From the NCBI GenBank assembly GCA_038503065.1, contig JBCAMK010000013.1, positions 1,054,001 through 1,118,000 on the forward strand: 64,000 bases of DNA, given 5' to 3'. The notes under the pieces were generated by a model that was not told the origin of the DNA, made no database searches, and saw only the letters and a list, made by a program, of their open reading frames with translations. Both the position numbers and the translations under genes were made by a program. Within the stretch, counting starts at the first letter, position 1. Each line of letters opens with the position of its first letter. The DNA comes from Paragyromitra xinjiangensis (taxonomy: Eukaryota > Ascomycota > Pezizomycetes > Pezizales > Discinaceae). Below are positions 46,155 to 58,973 of the stretch, piece by piece.

Positions 46155-48034
46155 CTATGTCTTCACCCGTTTCGAAAAGGATGGCAACAAGGGATCATCT
46201 TCATGGTCTGATGATGATGGGCTCTTCCTCTTTCCATTGGTGTCTGGAGGATCTTTGAATATGTTGTTCGATGTACCAACTACTGGAGTCGTGAAATTGA
46301 TAGGACTAGGCAGAACGTTGTCTGAATTCGGCCGAGGAGTATAAGGAGGCCAATCAGCATAAAAAACTGAGGGTGATGGCAACAACCCATGATCCACAAA
46401 TCGACTAGGAAGAGCAGAAATTGGAGTTTGTTCAGTCGGGCCGGTAGTAGGTGGGGGGCGAGCAAAAGGATTCACGGGGCCGCTCGCGCCAGCACTCAAT
46501 AGGGTACCAACACTGGGTGAAGGAGGTGGGAGTACTGTCCCACCATGGCTACCGTCGTTCATTCCCTTTGCCGAATGGTTTCCAGTAGTACCGGAAGATT
46601 CCTGGGCCGAAGATTCCGCAGTGGCGCTTCCAGCATCAGAATGCTCGCTAGGAATCTGGACCTTAAGCCTAGGTCTCACCCCTGGTTTACCCGAATTCGA
46701 GACCATGCTATTAGTACGAGACGGCGGGGGCGGGATAGAGTCCTGGCGATTTAAAGGTGGCATTGAGGCGTGTGCAGGTTTTGGCGATGAATCTTGATGG
46801 TTCTCCATTTTTGGGATCTCCGGCACAGTTGCAGCCGGCCTCGACAAAGAAGCAACATCAACAGAATGTGAACGCTGTGGCTCTTGCACTCGTTCCCCGT
46901 AAGAGAAGTGCTGCGCAAGAATCGATTCGCTAGGGCCAATAGGAGTGAACATGCTTCGAGATTTTGCCTGAGGGCGCTTCTCAATGACGGCAGGAAGTGA
47001 GTCACGCTGACCATCGGAGGGCATATTTTCCGACCCAACATGCCTCTCCGACGGGAAAGCTGGTGGCATAGATTGCCGTCTAGTCTCCGTTATGTAGGCA
47101 TGGGCCTGTTGTTGTGCTTGAGTTTGTGATTGTTGCTGCTGTTGTTGCTGCTGCTGGAAATTGCTATATGTTTGTGCTTGCTGCATATTGAGAGCCATAA
47201 CCGACGGTGCCTGCTGTGGATTGTACACCGACGAATTCGGCATAAAAGACGCGTACGCATTCTGTTGTTGCGGAGGCTGGGATACGGGATAAGAATTTTG
47301 TGGTACAAGATTCGAGCTGTTCCGCCTTTGGTTCCGCGAGTTGGGGCGCGACATTGGTTGGGGCGTCGTGCGAGCCGCCATCTGAGGCATCTGATAGTGC
47401 TGTCCGCCACCAACAAGGTTCTTTGGGGGTATGGGAGGAGAGGCAGAGGCAGTATGCTGTCGGTTCATCTGCGGTAAACCAGGGTGTCCATGAAGATGCT
47501 GAGGAAGAACAGATGATTCCCTTTCAAGAGCGACATCATCGACATCATCATCGTCATCATCATCGACAGCATCAGTCTTGGCCTGAAAGTCTGCTGGACC
47601 TTTATGTTCATGAGCATTCTCATACTATAAGATGAAGTTAGTCGAGGTGTCCTGACAATATCATCGAGTGGTATCAGTGGCAAAACATACATAGCTGTGC
47701 CGACTAATGATCTCCTGGACATCTGCAGACGAGAACTGGTACAGCTTCTTGTTGGCGCCAAATATTATGACGGCGATGTCAACATTGCAGAGCACGGATA
47801 ACTCATGAGCTTTCTTGAACAAACCACCTTTCCGCTTAAGAAACGTGCTGCGACAAAAGGTCAACACAGGCAGCCAAACGGATAGCTACAGGAGAGACAA
47901 AACTTACACTTGACGGTTGCGATCGTCCTTGATAGGTTTGATTTCAATCTGAGCGACAGCGTGTGTTAGTCGCGCGAATAGGACACACAACGCGTGGAAG
48001 CGAAAGAATAAAATAATACCTTTCTTCGACCCAT
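46155..48034 (-). CDS. RLM1: Rlm1-type MADS-box transcription factor
   Basis: Exons in - order are 48034-48020, 47948-47908, 47847-47691 and 47624-46155, giving 560 residues. Residues 1-60 are a MEF2/SRF MADS box ([41 protein letters not shown]) and residues 60-90 the MEF2-like extension ([22 protein letters not shown]). The remainder is disordered and rich in Gln, Pro, Ser and Asn. It has an acidic run (about 85-100), a poly-Gln stretch around 225-245 and a basic tail ([15 protein letters not shown]). Rlm1 is the nuclear target of the Slt2/MpkA cell-wall-integrity kinase. The many SP/TP sites fit that. The first exon is just 15 bases, splitting the MADS box as in other fungal genes. Confidence 0.95.
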
Positions 48035-49902
48035 GGTGACTACCAGTTACCAGAGACGTTGCAATAACGTTTTAGTGACAGAACACGCCAACGGATAACA
48101 CAAGACGAAATTGCCGTTGTCGCTATTCGGACAGATTGTCGATGGAAAAGAGGAAGAATGTAGCGACTACTGACAAAAGTAGTGCAGACCAGGCGACGCG
48201 ACGGAATTGGTTCAAGTTATTCTCGGAAGACAGGGGAATGGGAAGGGCTTCCAGAAGGGTGTGTTCTACGATATTTAGTGGGGGGGAGGTAACGGTAAGA
48301 GCCTATGCAAATAGAAGCGTTATGTTATGTAAAGCAGAGAAGCTTAAAGGACGCAGCTGATGTGGAGTCGATGGGGGTAATGATGGTTGAAACGGTATCG
48401 AAGGAGAAGGGAAGGTTTGATCTGAATATAGAAGAGAAGTGTGGACGAGACCCGCAGAGATATATAGAATATCTCGAGGGAGGATGGAAGGGATCCAACA
48501 CGCCTGGAGGGGGGGGAATTCGCGTGCTCACTCTATTTTTTTTAATTTTTCTTTTCTTTTCTTCCCTGGCTGTATGGTGCTCGGCTCTGCTACTGAAAGG
48601 TTGAGACGTGCGGTAAGAGGTGAGTGTGAAAGTCACTTGGAGGAGGCCAGACAGTGGGGACATGCAACCTCTTTAAAATAGAAACTTCGCCTCCCAAAAA
48701 TAACTCACAGAAATCTCCCTAAATTAGACCAAATAAGTCAATTTACGTGCTTTGCCGTCCACACATCTTCCCGATGTAGTGTTAGCGAGGCTAATGTCTC
48801 GGTTGAAGGTCGGACCATATCTGACATCCCTGTTACGACCAACGCTCACCCCCAACGGCCGCCCGAATGGATCCTGGTCCGCCCCCTCCTCTCCCCCAGT
48901 TGACTGGCATCGCACAGGACGAATTCCGTCCCGCACACCCACACCCACAATCACACACCCCCCCCCAAATATGCAAGTCATTTGGAGCCTCTTCCATCAC
49001 CAGCGCCTTGGTTTCTTTAGCTACATCTATGCTAGAGTAAATCCATAGTCCAACATCCAGGCAGCGGGAATGCGTAACCTAACTGTTTCTATCTCTATCC
49101 ATCGGAAGAGCTTAGGTAGAAGGCTAGTTTTGCCGTTTTTCTTTTTCTCTCTCTTCGACTTTCCCGCAAAATCGAGGAGGAATTACGTATCCGATGGTCA
49201 TATCCTACTCGGAGATCACAAATGATGGATTTTGGTTCCTGGAGCTAGGCATAAGGTTATCGCGTTGGTTTTTGTGCGTATGCGTCTCTTGCACGCGCGC
49301 GCGCTGTTGAGCCCGATCCGTGTGGTTTATGGGTGCAAGAGAACAATCCCCAACAACCAAGCCTTCTGGAACACTGCTATTGTTATCCCACATTCCTCGC
49401 GCTCCGTGATGCAGAAAAAAAGCCCCCGCCTTGCGCTATCGATGATCCGCTACCCCTCATGCCTACAGATGTTTCATACCGTTCGGGTTTGTGGAATTTT
49501 GAGAGCAAAGGTATCCAGCCAACCGGGTGCCTGTGATCTAAGAACACATAGTGAAAATTCAAAAGACCAATCGCGTCAGCTTCGGTTCGGGGAGAGAGAT
49601 GTCGAGTATCACCCGAAGATCTACATGTAAAGCTGTTCCCTTCGATATCTCAGTAGGTGTGTCACACGATAGAGCGGGGTGGCCACATGGAAAAATGGCC
49701 CGGTTTGTAATTCCTCTGAACCTCGAGTCGAAGGAATACTAGATCGAGAGATACTCCAAAATGATACGAAATACGCGTTGGAAATCCAGTGGCATTGGTG
49801 CAGTGGTGTTAATGAGGGTGATCATCTTGGTGACTTGCTGACCCCCATCTTCAATTCTGTGATATACACGACCACATATAACACAACCTTATCCACAAAA
49901 TA
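48035..49902. other. intergenic: RLM1 upstream region, no gene seen
   Basis: Upstream region of RLM1 and 3' flank of the DUF3140 gene. C-runs occur at 48950-48970 and a short CGCGCGCG tract at about 49297. The frames at 48325-48663 (-), 48752-49048 (+) and 49232-49630 (+) are not supported by domains or splice context. A TACATGTA palindrome is at 49622. Confidence 0.45.
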
Positions 49903-50366
49903 TTATTCCTTTAACGCATCGTGCCCCCAGTTCTTCAACGATTTATAACTTTTACTGCTCGTATTATTTTTTGCTTGCTCCTCTTGGGCCAGGTGCCGTT
50001 TACAGTACGAAACAACTTTGCGCATATGGTCTATATCCTCGTCCCTGTAGTGATCTGGAACCCTGGTGGGGTTGCTTCTGAGGATGTCGACGATATGACG
50101 ACCGCTATCAGCCCCGTAAGCTTTGTCTGAACTTACACCTGGGAAATGAATGGGCCGCACCTTTGATGCCCCACTGTTTCGCCTGTGCCATCTTTAGTCC
50201 ATCCCGAGGAAATGGACGCATCTTCTTTCAACCATTCAGCTAATTCGTCGGGGTCCATATTAACGAGTTCATTAAACTCGCTTCAAGTTGACTTCGTCAG
50301 CATGTCATTCTTCGACGATCGTCCAATCACGGGAACCTACTCAATGACAATTGACTTATCCTTCAT
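49903..50366 (-). CDS. DUF3140-like small protein
   Basis: Exons in - order are 50366-50341, 50280-50161 and 50104-49903, giving 115 residues, with introns of 60 and 56 bases. The sequence begins MKDKSIVIDEFNELVNMDP, continues ELAEWLKEDASISSGWTKD and GHQSGRHIVDILRSNP, and ends in the block MRKVVSYCKRHLAQEE followed by SYKSLKNWGHDALKE. The SGW, GRKI-like and KVVSYCKRHLAQ motifs are those of DUF3140 proteins, found in bacteria and fungi and sometimes labelled DNA-binding. Function is unknown. It is soluble, highly charged, with no signal peptide. The short first exon (26 bases) makes it easy to miss. It is divergent from MSB1 across 2 kb. Confidence 0.85.
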
Positions 50367-52349
50367 GCCAGAGATATTTCGGGACGCCAACAGTTGAGCT
50401 TGAGATTTTACTTCAATATTAAAGGACTTCTGTCGGCGGAGGATGTGACAAAGGAGCATGTTCGCTTTTCCGAAATACAAAGGAAGCTTTGGCCAGTTTT
50501 TATTCATTGCGACTTAAGGCCGACGTCATTATCTGTCTTTCATTTCCAAAGTCAAATCACTGGGGTCACAATGGTGGAAACATCCCCCGGCTGCGACATC
50601 TCCACACTTTTCAACAATCTTATGTTCTATTATCCTAGGGCGCAATTTTGGCGTTTGCTGGTACTGTAAGGATCTGGCATTATGTATCTTATCATCCAGG
50701 GTAAGTGCATGCATGCATGTTCTCTCGCGGTCTCGGATTTACGTTTTTCCAGCATGCTTTTGTTGAATCTTGACCGCTGTTGCTTCTGCAAGGGACCAAA
50801 ATCTGTTTTCAAGCGGGCCAACGAGAAATTTAGTCACAGTTACCAAGAAGCTAGTTGCATAAAAGCCTAGAACCTATTTCTTCGGCTCCTTGTTATATTT
50901 CAGCCTCTTCGCATCAAAACCCGGCCACCTTGGGCTTCTATGCTTACGACGAATCACGAGATCTGACTCGCCCGGGTGTTGTCTGCCTGCTGGTCAACTC
51001 AATCCCAGCCGCCGACCTGATAGATCGACAACAATCTTCGGTGCCTCCTTCAGGATCGCCGTCTGGTATTGTTCTTAAATTAGAAAACATGACTTGGGCG
51101 AATAAAACGTACTAAAAGTGTGGTATGACGGTAAGCCTCTTTTCTTCAGGGGTGTTGACCGGCTTGGTCCCTGTGGCTGGAAAGCAATCCCTGGAGGTGT
51201 TCTACCAAAGCACCAGATGAAGAAAATATTTAAAATTAATAATCACGTAAAGGTACAACCTTTTCGGCTCGCTCGGACGCCCAAAAGTCTTACCCATTAT
51301 CGCAGTTCATTGCCGAAGCCGGAAGAGAGATTTGTATCTGGCAATTTCAGCCCATATCCTATAAACAGGCACGCCCTTAGGGATTGGAAACAACAAGTCA
51401 GGCCAGCTGAAAGAAGAGGGTGTACAATCAACCAAGCAAACAATGCAGTCCAATGGCAGACTCTTGGGAACATGTGTTGTTGCAGGCAGATAACATTCCA
51501 GCCCATTCCCACGCGAGCTCAGGAGTCAGGACCGGTGGGGGGAAGAAGGGACGGAAAAACAAAATATATGGTAGCCATGACCCGTGTCTATTTATGCCAA
51601 GAATTCACGAACCGCAACGTCTGGTTTTTGGCAGAGGGCCCTGGTTGGGTACGTCCCAGACTTGGTCTCAGTTAGACCCAATGTACTCTACAGAATAGGC
51701 CAAAATGATGAATTGATGAGTGGAAAGGGGGAAAGGTCGCGATCGAGGTGGAGCTTGGGAGGGATCCTTTGTTCACTTGATCGACTTGCCACAGTCCCGG
51801 CCAGTTTTTTTTCTTCTTGCCCCCAGTGTTCCTACTGGGTTTTCTCTCTGGTTGTTGTCGCGCACTGCTTTGTTGGCAGTCCCCTTTCGCTCTTTACATA
51901 CAACTCATCATTCAATTCGCGTCTATTACAGCGCCCACCCTGCACTACTTTTCTGGGGTACAGCCCATTGACCAGTTGATCAGAAGAAATATACTCTCCC
52001 CAGACACCGGCTGTCGACAAATACAAGTCTTTTCCCTCCTGGCACCATTCTTTTAATCATTCCTGTTTGGTTTTCCGTCGAGTTCAGTCGGTCTCCATCT
52101 CATCTCATCTCCTTTTTTGGCCATCAGATCAGGTATTTATCTTCCTATCTAGGCTAAAAAGAATTTAAGAAAAAAAATCTACCGGTATCCCTTACCGCCC
52201 CCCCCCCCGGTCCCGTCATCACGGCTCGCTCGCTTGTGCAAGGTCGGGGAGAAGGAGCGCAGTCAGGACTTAACTGCTGCACGTTTTCCTGTCTTCCGTC
52301 GCGACAGTCAGCTGCAAGTTCTCCTGACAATCAGTCAACCCCCTCCTCA
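50367..52349. promoter_or_regulatory. divergent upstream region, DUF3140 and MSB1
   Basis: Two kb between divergent starts. The right end (52060-52340) is CT-rich, with C-runs at 52197-52208 and TCAGTC motifs, typical of a leader and core promoter for the large MSB1 gene. Frames at 50394-50669, 50855-51115 and 51118-51675 (+) look random. No gene is supported. Confidence 0.45.
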
Positions 52350-55300
52350 ATGCCGGCCTTCCTCAACAAAGTCTTCAAGAGGGAAAACTCCGCTGCTGCC
52401 AAAAGGGCAGAGGCAGAGGCTGCAGCCGCAGCCAAACCTGTTGAAGTCAAGTATCAAGACGCGTGGTTTCGAACTTCCGTAACTCCCGAAGATGTTCAGG
52501 AGCTGTTGAGGGGATGCACGAACGAAATCAAGCATAGAGGTCTCTACAAAAAACCCAATTCATTTCAATTAAACTTTAAAACGCGTGGCATCCCCGCGTG
52601 GTGATATCATGAACTTTACTGACAGCTACTATAACTTTTATTTATTTATTTTAATTAGGCTTATCTACGCCGTTTCTCTTGCTTCCCTTTCGACCAAACT
52701 CCGACCCGAGCGCCGCACGAACTTTTATCCGCCAATTCTTCAATCCGGCAACCGGCCCGCTACGTGGGGAACAGCTACAGCAAGAGCTCCGATTAACTGA
52801 ACCTGTGGTAGGAGAATCGGTTTTCATCAATTGAGCTTGGTGGTCTGACAATATCTCTAGGTGCTATGTAGTACACTGAAATGGTGTTGGAGTCGACTAC
52901 CTGGGGGTGTGGTAACGTGGGATGTTTACGAACTCTTCCGTCAAGGAGAAGTTGGTATGGGGATTCGAGAAAATTCCCGGAAGTAATTAAATAAATGCTG
53001 ACAACTAGTACGCAGACTCCAGCATGGCCCGTGATTCATTTGCAACCTTTATCCCCATTAGTGCCGAATCTGATGCCAGGTCCAAAATTATTTTCGACTT
53101 TTTCGACCTTATTTCTGCCATCGCTGCACATGGAAAGCACAATGGTCTTGGTGGGATGAAATTATCCAGGCTTGCAGGATGGTGGGCTTTTGAACATACC
53201 GATCTTGGTTGGGGTTTTGAAGGTGGATATGCATCGTGGTCAAGGTTAGTAACGAGTTGCTTACAATCAATCTGATTATGCTGTCTCACATTATAATTAG
53301 GGCCGCCGACGCGACAGCCCACATGTTTTTCGCATACCTTCGTTCACTCTCACCTGCTGAGGGTGCAAAGGGTGTTTCAGTGCTGCCGATATCTTTGAAG
53401 GCGCTCCTTGCTTCTGTGGACTATCCGCCTACTGCACCATCCCAATTGCAATCATCTTCGGTACGGGTCGTTATAACTGTTGAAAATGTTTCGCCTACTC
53501 CGTTTGCCCTTCTACGACGCGCTAGGAACTTCCGGTATGACGAAAGAGAGCGCGCCCTTCGAGCGTTCGTGGAATATGAGGATCCCGTGCAAGCTTTGAC
53601 TGATGAGTGCAAACGCGTGCTGAAATGCATTTCTTCTACGAATCAATCATCCGCCGGAGCTTTTAAGACATCTACTGGTCTTCAAGAGCAATCTTGGTCG
53701 AGGTTTCAGGATATGGGTTTCTCTGGGCTTTTGGAAGAATCCGACAGTGGCTCAGAAGCTGACGTTGATGGCTTATCCATGCGTGGATCTGAAACCTTTC
53801 GCAGGAGAAGAGCATCAACCCAGCCAGCCACACCGCGACAAAGTGAAGGCGTAGATCTTGCCCGCCCAACAACTCCGTCGTGGGCCGATTTCATGAATAG
53901 CGGATTCGGAGACCGTGATCAGGGTGGTAATGCGCCAAAACCACTTCTTCTTCCGCCGGACAAAGTTCTGCCTCCTATCGACACTGACTCTCGAGCCAAG
54001 ACCTCGCAATCTCACCGAAAAATTGATGAGTCTCTAGACCAGGGCGAGTTGTCAAGCGTTGCTCCTATGAACGTTGATGATGCATTCTGGTGGGTTTGGA
54101 TGTCAAGCTTGGCAGGAGAGGAACCAACGCAAAGGAAAGCCGTATTTGGTCGATGCGCTTTGGTTGAGACTGTTATAAGTGGAGGAAGATGGTTGATTGT
54201 CGAGGTAGGCTCGTCATGGTTTTTCAGGCGGGGCTTAAACTAACTATCTTATAGGAAAAAGTAAAGGGTGCCGCTGTGAAACCTGAAGAGGTGCCGACCA
54301 AAGACAAAAAGTGGACCAAGAGAAGTAGGCTAGGTAGGAGGAGGTCAGTGGGACGCAGCGATGCGCCTCCCGAAACCCCTGCGAAATTCGATCCTTCTAT
54401 TCCGCCTACATTAAGCAGGACAAAAATCGGACCAGATCAAGCGGCCAAGATTCAAGCTGCCGCAATGTCTCTCCGGCAGCAACAAACACAATTAGAAAAC
54501 CAATCGAGGTCACCAGCAGGCAATCAAAGGTCATCGGCACGAACACATAGCGTTTTCACCTTACAGCCAGTTATTCTCTCGGAAGCTACTCCAGCAATGA
54601 AGTGGGCAAGCAAGTACGATCGTGATGCCATTAGGGATGCGTATCTGAACAACCTTCCTCTGTCCGATGGGCCTTCCCGCCCTGACACGGAAAGGTCTCT
54701 ACCAGCCCTACCTACCGAGGATCCCGATGAAGAAGTGGAGGAAAAAAAACCAAGGCCCGTGAGCTTGATGCCCCCCCCTCCCGTGCCAATGAGCAAGCCA
54801 GAGCCAATCAACAGGTCAGAACGAACCAATGGCTCCAATGGCTCTGATAGCAAGCCTGCGCCTATCAGCAAAGCGACACCAGTCGCGCCATCGCCAACTT
54901 TTTCTCCTATGAACCATCCTGCTTTGATCCCCCCATCTCCTTCAACAAATGGGCGAGCCTCACCAGCTCCTCTGAGCCCTCCCCTTTCTCCACCTGGTCA
55001 AATGTCGCGGACATCCAACAGCTCTACCCCGGAGAAGATCAAGAAAGCTAGTCGGTTCATGTCTTTCTTTAGCAGCAAAAAGGCAGAGCTCGCCGCTACT
55101 GGACGACTTGCTCCGCAACCAATTGAGAACTCGAGTAATGCTAGTCTCACTCTTCCAAACGCCAATCTTGGTCGTAGGCTGTCTATGCAAAAGAAGAGAA
55201 ATGCCCCTGTCACGTTCCAAGGAACTGTCACGGCATCCAGCCAAGGTCAACTTGTACCCTCTGCTACCCCAACCTCTTCAACTCCCGAACCCCGTCCGCA

Positions 55301-55739
55301 ACGACACGAAAGCGGATCCTCAAACCCCGGTTCAGAGGAAGTACGTGTTGCGACTCATGCATTCTCATCTTTTGATCAAGGCCCACTAGACGCGCCTGCA
55401 TTTGTTCCCGATGATTCCCCAGATGTCACCGAGCCAAGCTCGCCAGCCGTGGAGACCAGGCCAACTGTGCCAGAGAAAGAAGATTCTGTGTCGATCTCTG
55501 AGGACTCAGCCCCGAACTCGCCTCCGGATGCTATGCCGGTCCAGGATAGATGGGCCCAGATCAGGAAGAATGCTGCTGAAAGGGCGAAGGTTGTGCCGAA
55601 AGCTTCTGAGGAGTCTGATGCAAGGGGAAGCATTGACGATGGCGAGACAAGCGGCGAGGAGACTATTGAGTCCAGGGTTGCGAGGATCAAGGCTCGTGTT
55701 GCTGAGTTGACCGGCAATATGGATACGAACAGAGTTTAA
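52350..55739 (+). CDS. MSB1: Msb1/Mug8-like DUF1708 polarity protein
   Basis: Exons 52350-52539, 52659-52807, 52861-52954, 53016-53244, 53301-54204 and 54255-55739 give 1016 residues. After a short basic/Ala-rich start (MPAFLNKVFKREN), residues about 35-430 form the DUF1708 (RhoGAP-like) domain. It contains TPEDVQELLRGCTNEIKHRG, PFLLLPFRPNSDPSAART, RLPGGVVTWDVYELFRQGE and LAGWWAFEH. The C-terminal half is long, disordered and Pro/Ser-rich, with basic patches (RSRLGRRRSVGRS) and a closing coiled coil (VARIKARVAELTG). Fungal Msb1 links Cdc42/Rho1, formins and the cell-wall-integrity pathway at growth sites. All exon phases agree. The start is the first ATG in frame with the domain. Confidence 0.93.
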
Positions 55740-57449
55740 TTCTACAGACTACGAGACAAAGTAATTGATGTGAGTGAACACTTCTGCTTGCACGTTTGCA
55801 TATCACTTTTACTGAGTCTTTCAGGTATCAGCAACAATTTAACTCCATAGTAGTTGTGTACACATCGGATATAGCGCAAGATTTCCTTTTTTGGAGCTCA
55901 AGTTTTATCTTTTTTTATTACCACTTGAAATTCACGGTTGTGACTGAACCTGTTCTTTACACGATCTCTCTTTTGTTGCCTCTTCCATTTTCTCATTCCT
56001 ATAAGTGGCGAACGATCCCCTCTTTTGTATCACCTTTTTCTTCTTTTTTACATGAATCAGCCAACGTGCTTTAATACCCGTTTTGCTACCACCATCTACA
56101 GCCGCCATCACCCACTACTTGCTACTACCGCTACATCTTCTAAATCTCTTATGTTTTCTTACGAATTTTACTACTTTACCAGAACAGCTAGTTTTTAGTT
56201 TTAGTGTCTCTTTTGTTGTGATTTTTTTGGTGAGAGCGAAGAAGATACCCGCGCGAGATGTGAAACATTAACACTACTCGATCGTTTGTTATTCCCACCT
56301 TTTTTTCCCCTTCGTTAGCTGTTAGCCTATTACACATAACCTAGGCTTCTTTTTTATTTTCCCTTTGTCAAATTTTAAGAAACCCTTTTTAGTGAGGAGT
56401 TGGGGTTGGAGTAGGAAGGTTTTTGGAGAGCGCTGTGACGTGCTACTACTATTACAGTAGATCAACTCTTCTGTGTTCGTTTCTTTCGACTGTTATTCTT
56501 TAGTTAACATTCACAATATCATCTTATCTTTGTCTCGTACTGTTTAGCCTCCCTCTCAATCCTTGTGCTTATGTGAGCTTCTAGGGTCGCTGCGTGTGCT
56601 TGCACTGCCTCCGCGGTGGGAACATACTGTAAAAAGAGTGGGTAGAATCATTGGCTACCGTTCCTCAAATCGGGACGGAAAGAGTCGTTTGGATTGCAAT
56701 ATGTTCAGTGCAAGCCACACCGGCTGTGTGTCGATCTCTTTGGTGCGATTGCTTTTGCCCGCTGGCAAGGCAGCCGCGGAAAACTATTTTTAGAGGAATC
56801 GAGATCACGGACCAGCACTCGACTCCCCATAACGGAAACTTCCGTCGGTCCCTTGCCTATTTCCCCGCTTGAAAAAGGCGAAAAATACGATGTATGCACC
56901 CCGTACACGTGTATCATGCAAGTCAAAAAAAAAAACCTGGTATGATTGTGTACGCATTAAACCTTGCTTCCAGGCCATTTTTGTTTTGCTGTTTCCTTTT
57001 TCCTTTCCAATCTTGATTACTCGGGATGGTTACGGAACAGTTGTCTAAACTGACATATGCAAGTTCGCGTCTCGTCACCGAGCCTAGTTAGCGTAGGCTC
57101 TTCTTGGAATATCTTGTCGAAAACTCGTGATATTTGGATGTTGGGTTTCGACTAGCCTGAGCTGAGATGCGGAAACTAACATCGACAATTCGGTACCTTC
57201 CGTCTGATCATCACGTTTTACCCAAGTTCCCGAAATGCTTGCTCATTGCAGCAAAAAGCAACCAGAAGGGCAGTCGGAAAAATAGATGATTGAGCCCCAC
57301 ATGTTCATCCGGCACCCGAAGATAACCGCTTGGCGCTAACCCAGCTCTAAGACACGTGAGTAACCGGGAATCTTCAAACCTCAAGAAGCCAACGTCGGTA
57401 CAACCTCTTTTCAGCATAGGGAAATACAGCTCCCCGAAGTGCGTCCAAT
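55740..57449. other. intergenic: MSB1 3' flank and next promoter
   Basis: T-rich 3' flank of MSB1 (to about 56550), then mixed sequence upstream of the uridine-kinase-like gene. No open frame is convincing. Confidence 0.5.
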
Positions 57450-58330
57450 ATGCCCAACCATGGCTGTGTCTTCATCTTGATAGCTGGTGGTGAAGCAGCT
57501 GGCAAGAAGACTGTTCTCGAGAGCCTAAAGTCGAAACTCCTTGCCATCGGTCCCTTTCCCAAGCTGAAGATCACGACGTTGCACATGACAGACTTCATGC
57601 GGGAGCTAAATGAGAAAGAAATCATTGCAGCAATCGATGGGAAACTGGATATCGAGGAGATAGGTATAATAAAAATTCGAGCCCGAAATGAGAAGAAGGG
57701 GGGAAATCTGATCACATGGGTTTGACATGTATATAGGGGCATTCGATCTCAACCTTATGGCAGACACAGCCGAACGGTTGATGAGGGGCCAGAGGAACGT
57801 TGAGGTACCATCGCTGGATTTTAAAGGAAAGAAACGAGATGGCTCCGTTGTTATCGAAGAGGCTCCAGATGTTGTGATTGCAGAGGGATGTTACCTGCTC
57901 ACACACAAGAAATTGGTGGATTTGGCAACGGTCAAGATATTCGTCGACTGCGACCCGGATGTACGGCTGGCAAGGAAAGGTGGGCTGCTAACGTCTTTTA
58001 CGGTCAAGCTATTGCTGACTTCGTATAGTCATTCGAGACCAGGAGCAGCGCGCCCTCTCCCTCGACTTCATCCTCGACCAATATGTCCGCCACTCCAAGC
58101 CTGCTTTCGAGCATACCATCCTCCCAACCAAAACCGTCTCTGATATAATCCTTCCCGCTGGCGCTGAAGGCCCTGGTGTGGCGCTGATAGCATATGGAGT
58201 GATGGACGACATAAAAGGGAAACGGAAAGGGGTGTCGGTAAATCTTTCTACGTCCCACTCGCTGTTGCCTCTCACATTGAGCGAGGCAGACCTCACAACA
58301 GGAGTTCCATCCTATTACCAAGCAGTTTGA
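57450..58330 (+). CDS. uridine kinase homologue, Das2-like
   Basis: Exons 57450-57663, 57737-57979 and 58029-58330 give 252 residues. The P-loop is GGEAAGKKT (residues about 13-21), then a deoxynucleoside/uridine kinase fold. The landmarks are ITTLHMTDFMREL, AFDLNLMADTAERLM (where true kinases have D-x-P-x-A-x-D), VVIAEGCYLL, VKIFVDCDPDVRLARKVIRDQ and a closing region (LDQYVRHSKPAFEHTILPTK). Classic enzymes read GGSASGKTT; here the residue after GK is Lys, though a Thr follows. Fungal Das2/Rrt3-like proteins share such altered P-loops, and their substrate is unproven. Activity on uridine/cytidine is therefore an inference. No signal peptide; probably cytosolic. The last intron is short (49 bases). 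Confidence 0.85.
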
Positions 58331-58973
58331 CGGGTGAGTGGTATCATACTTGTGGGTATTCTCCTTCTTGATACCTTGGTTTTCCTGGTGGGGTAGCTTT
58401 ACGGGTGCGCATATCGTAATGAATCCAGCCCCTGTAGTGATATCTCTTCTCTGGGAACCAAAATTAAAACCCCTCCTGTACCAATGTCGAGCATTCCCTA
58501 GTAGTTTCCCGCCCTCGCATTGGTCGAATGGGCATAGCATTTCGTCTTTATCTGCTGCCCAACGCTTACCAAGTTAATTTTTCATGGTACTGCAAGCCAA
58601 CCTAACCCTATAACTGAGAATCAGAAGTTACAAATGCTGTGATAGATGTTATTGAACTGCATTGTAGGAAGTTTAGTGAGTAGAACCAAGCGGTTATCTA
58701 TATCAGATCGAAGAAATAGAACACGAGGATTGGTCGCCATGGACTGTAGATTCGATAAATTCACGTTAGAGATATGCACCATAACTAAGATCAAAAGTGT
58801 CCATTTTGAAGTTTAAAGATAACCCCGAATAAGTGTCTTTATGCACGACTGTAATAGCAGGCAGTTGTAAAAATATGGAAAAAGGGAAAAAAGGAAAAAA
58901 GGAAGAAAAAAGGAAAAGAGTAGAATGGAAACAAATATCAAAATCCCCCTCCCTTCTCAGATACCATTCTTCA
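58331..58973. terminator. convergent 3' flanks, no gene seen
   Basis: Gap of 643 bases between convergent stops of the kinase-like gene and the PWI splicing factor. It contains an A/G-rich tract at 58860-58930. No gene is supported. Confidence 0.5.

Noticed and set aside
51118..51675. 185-codon frame on the + strand upstream of MSB1
   Set aside because: No domain or conserved pattern, and the codon mix looks random; the region reads as promoter and leader sequence.
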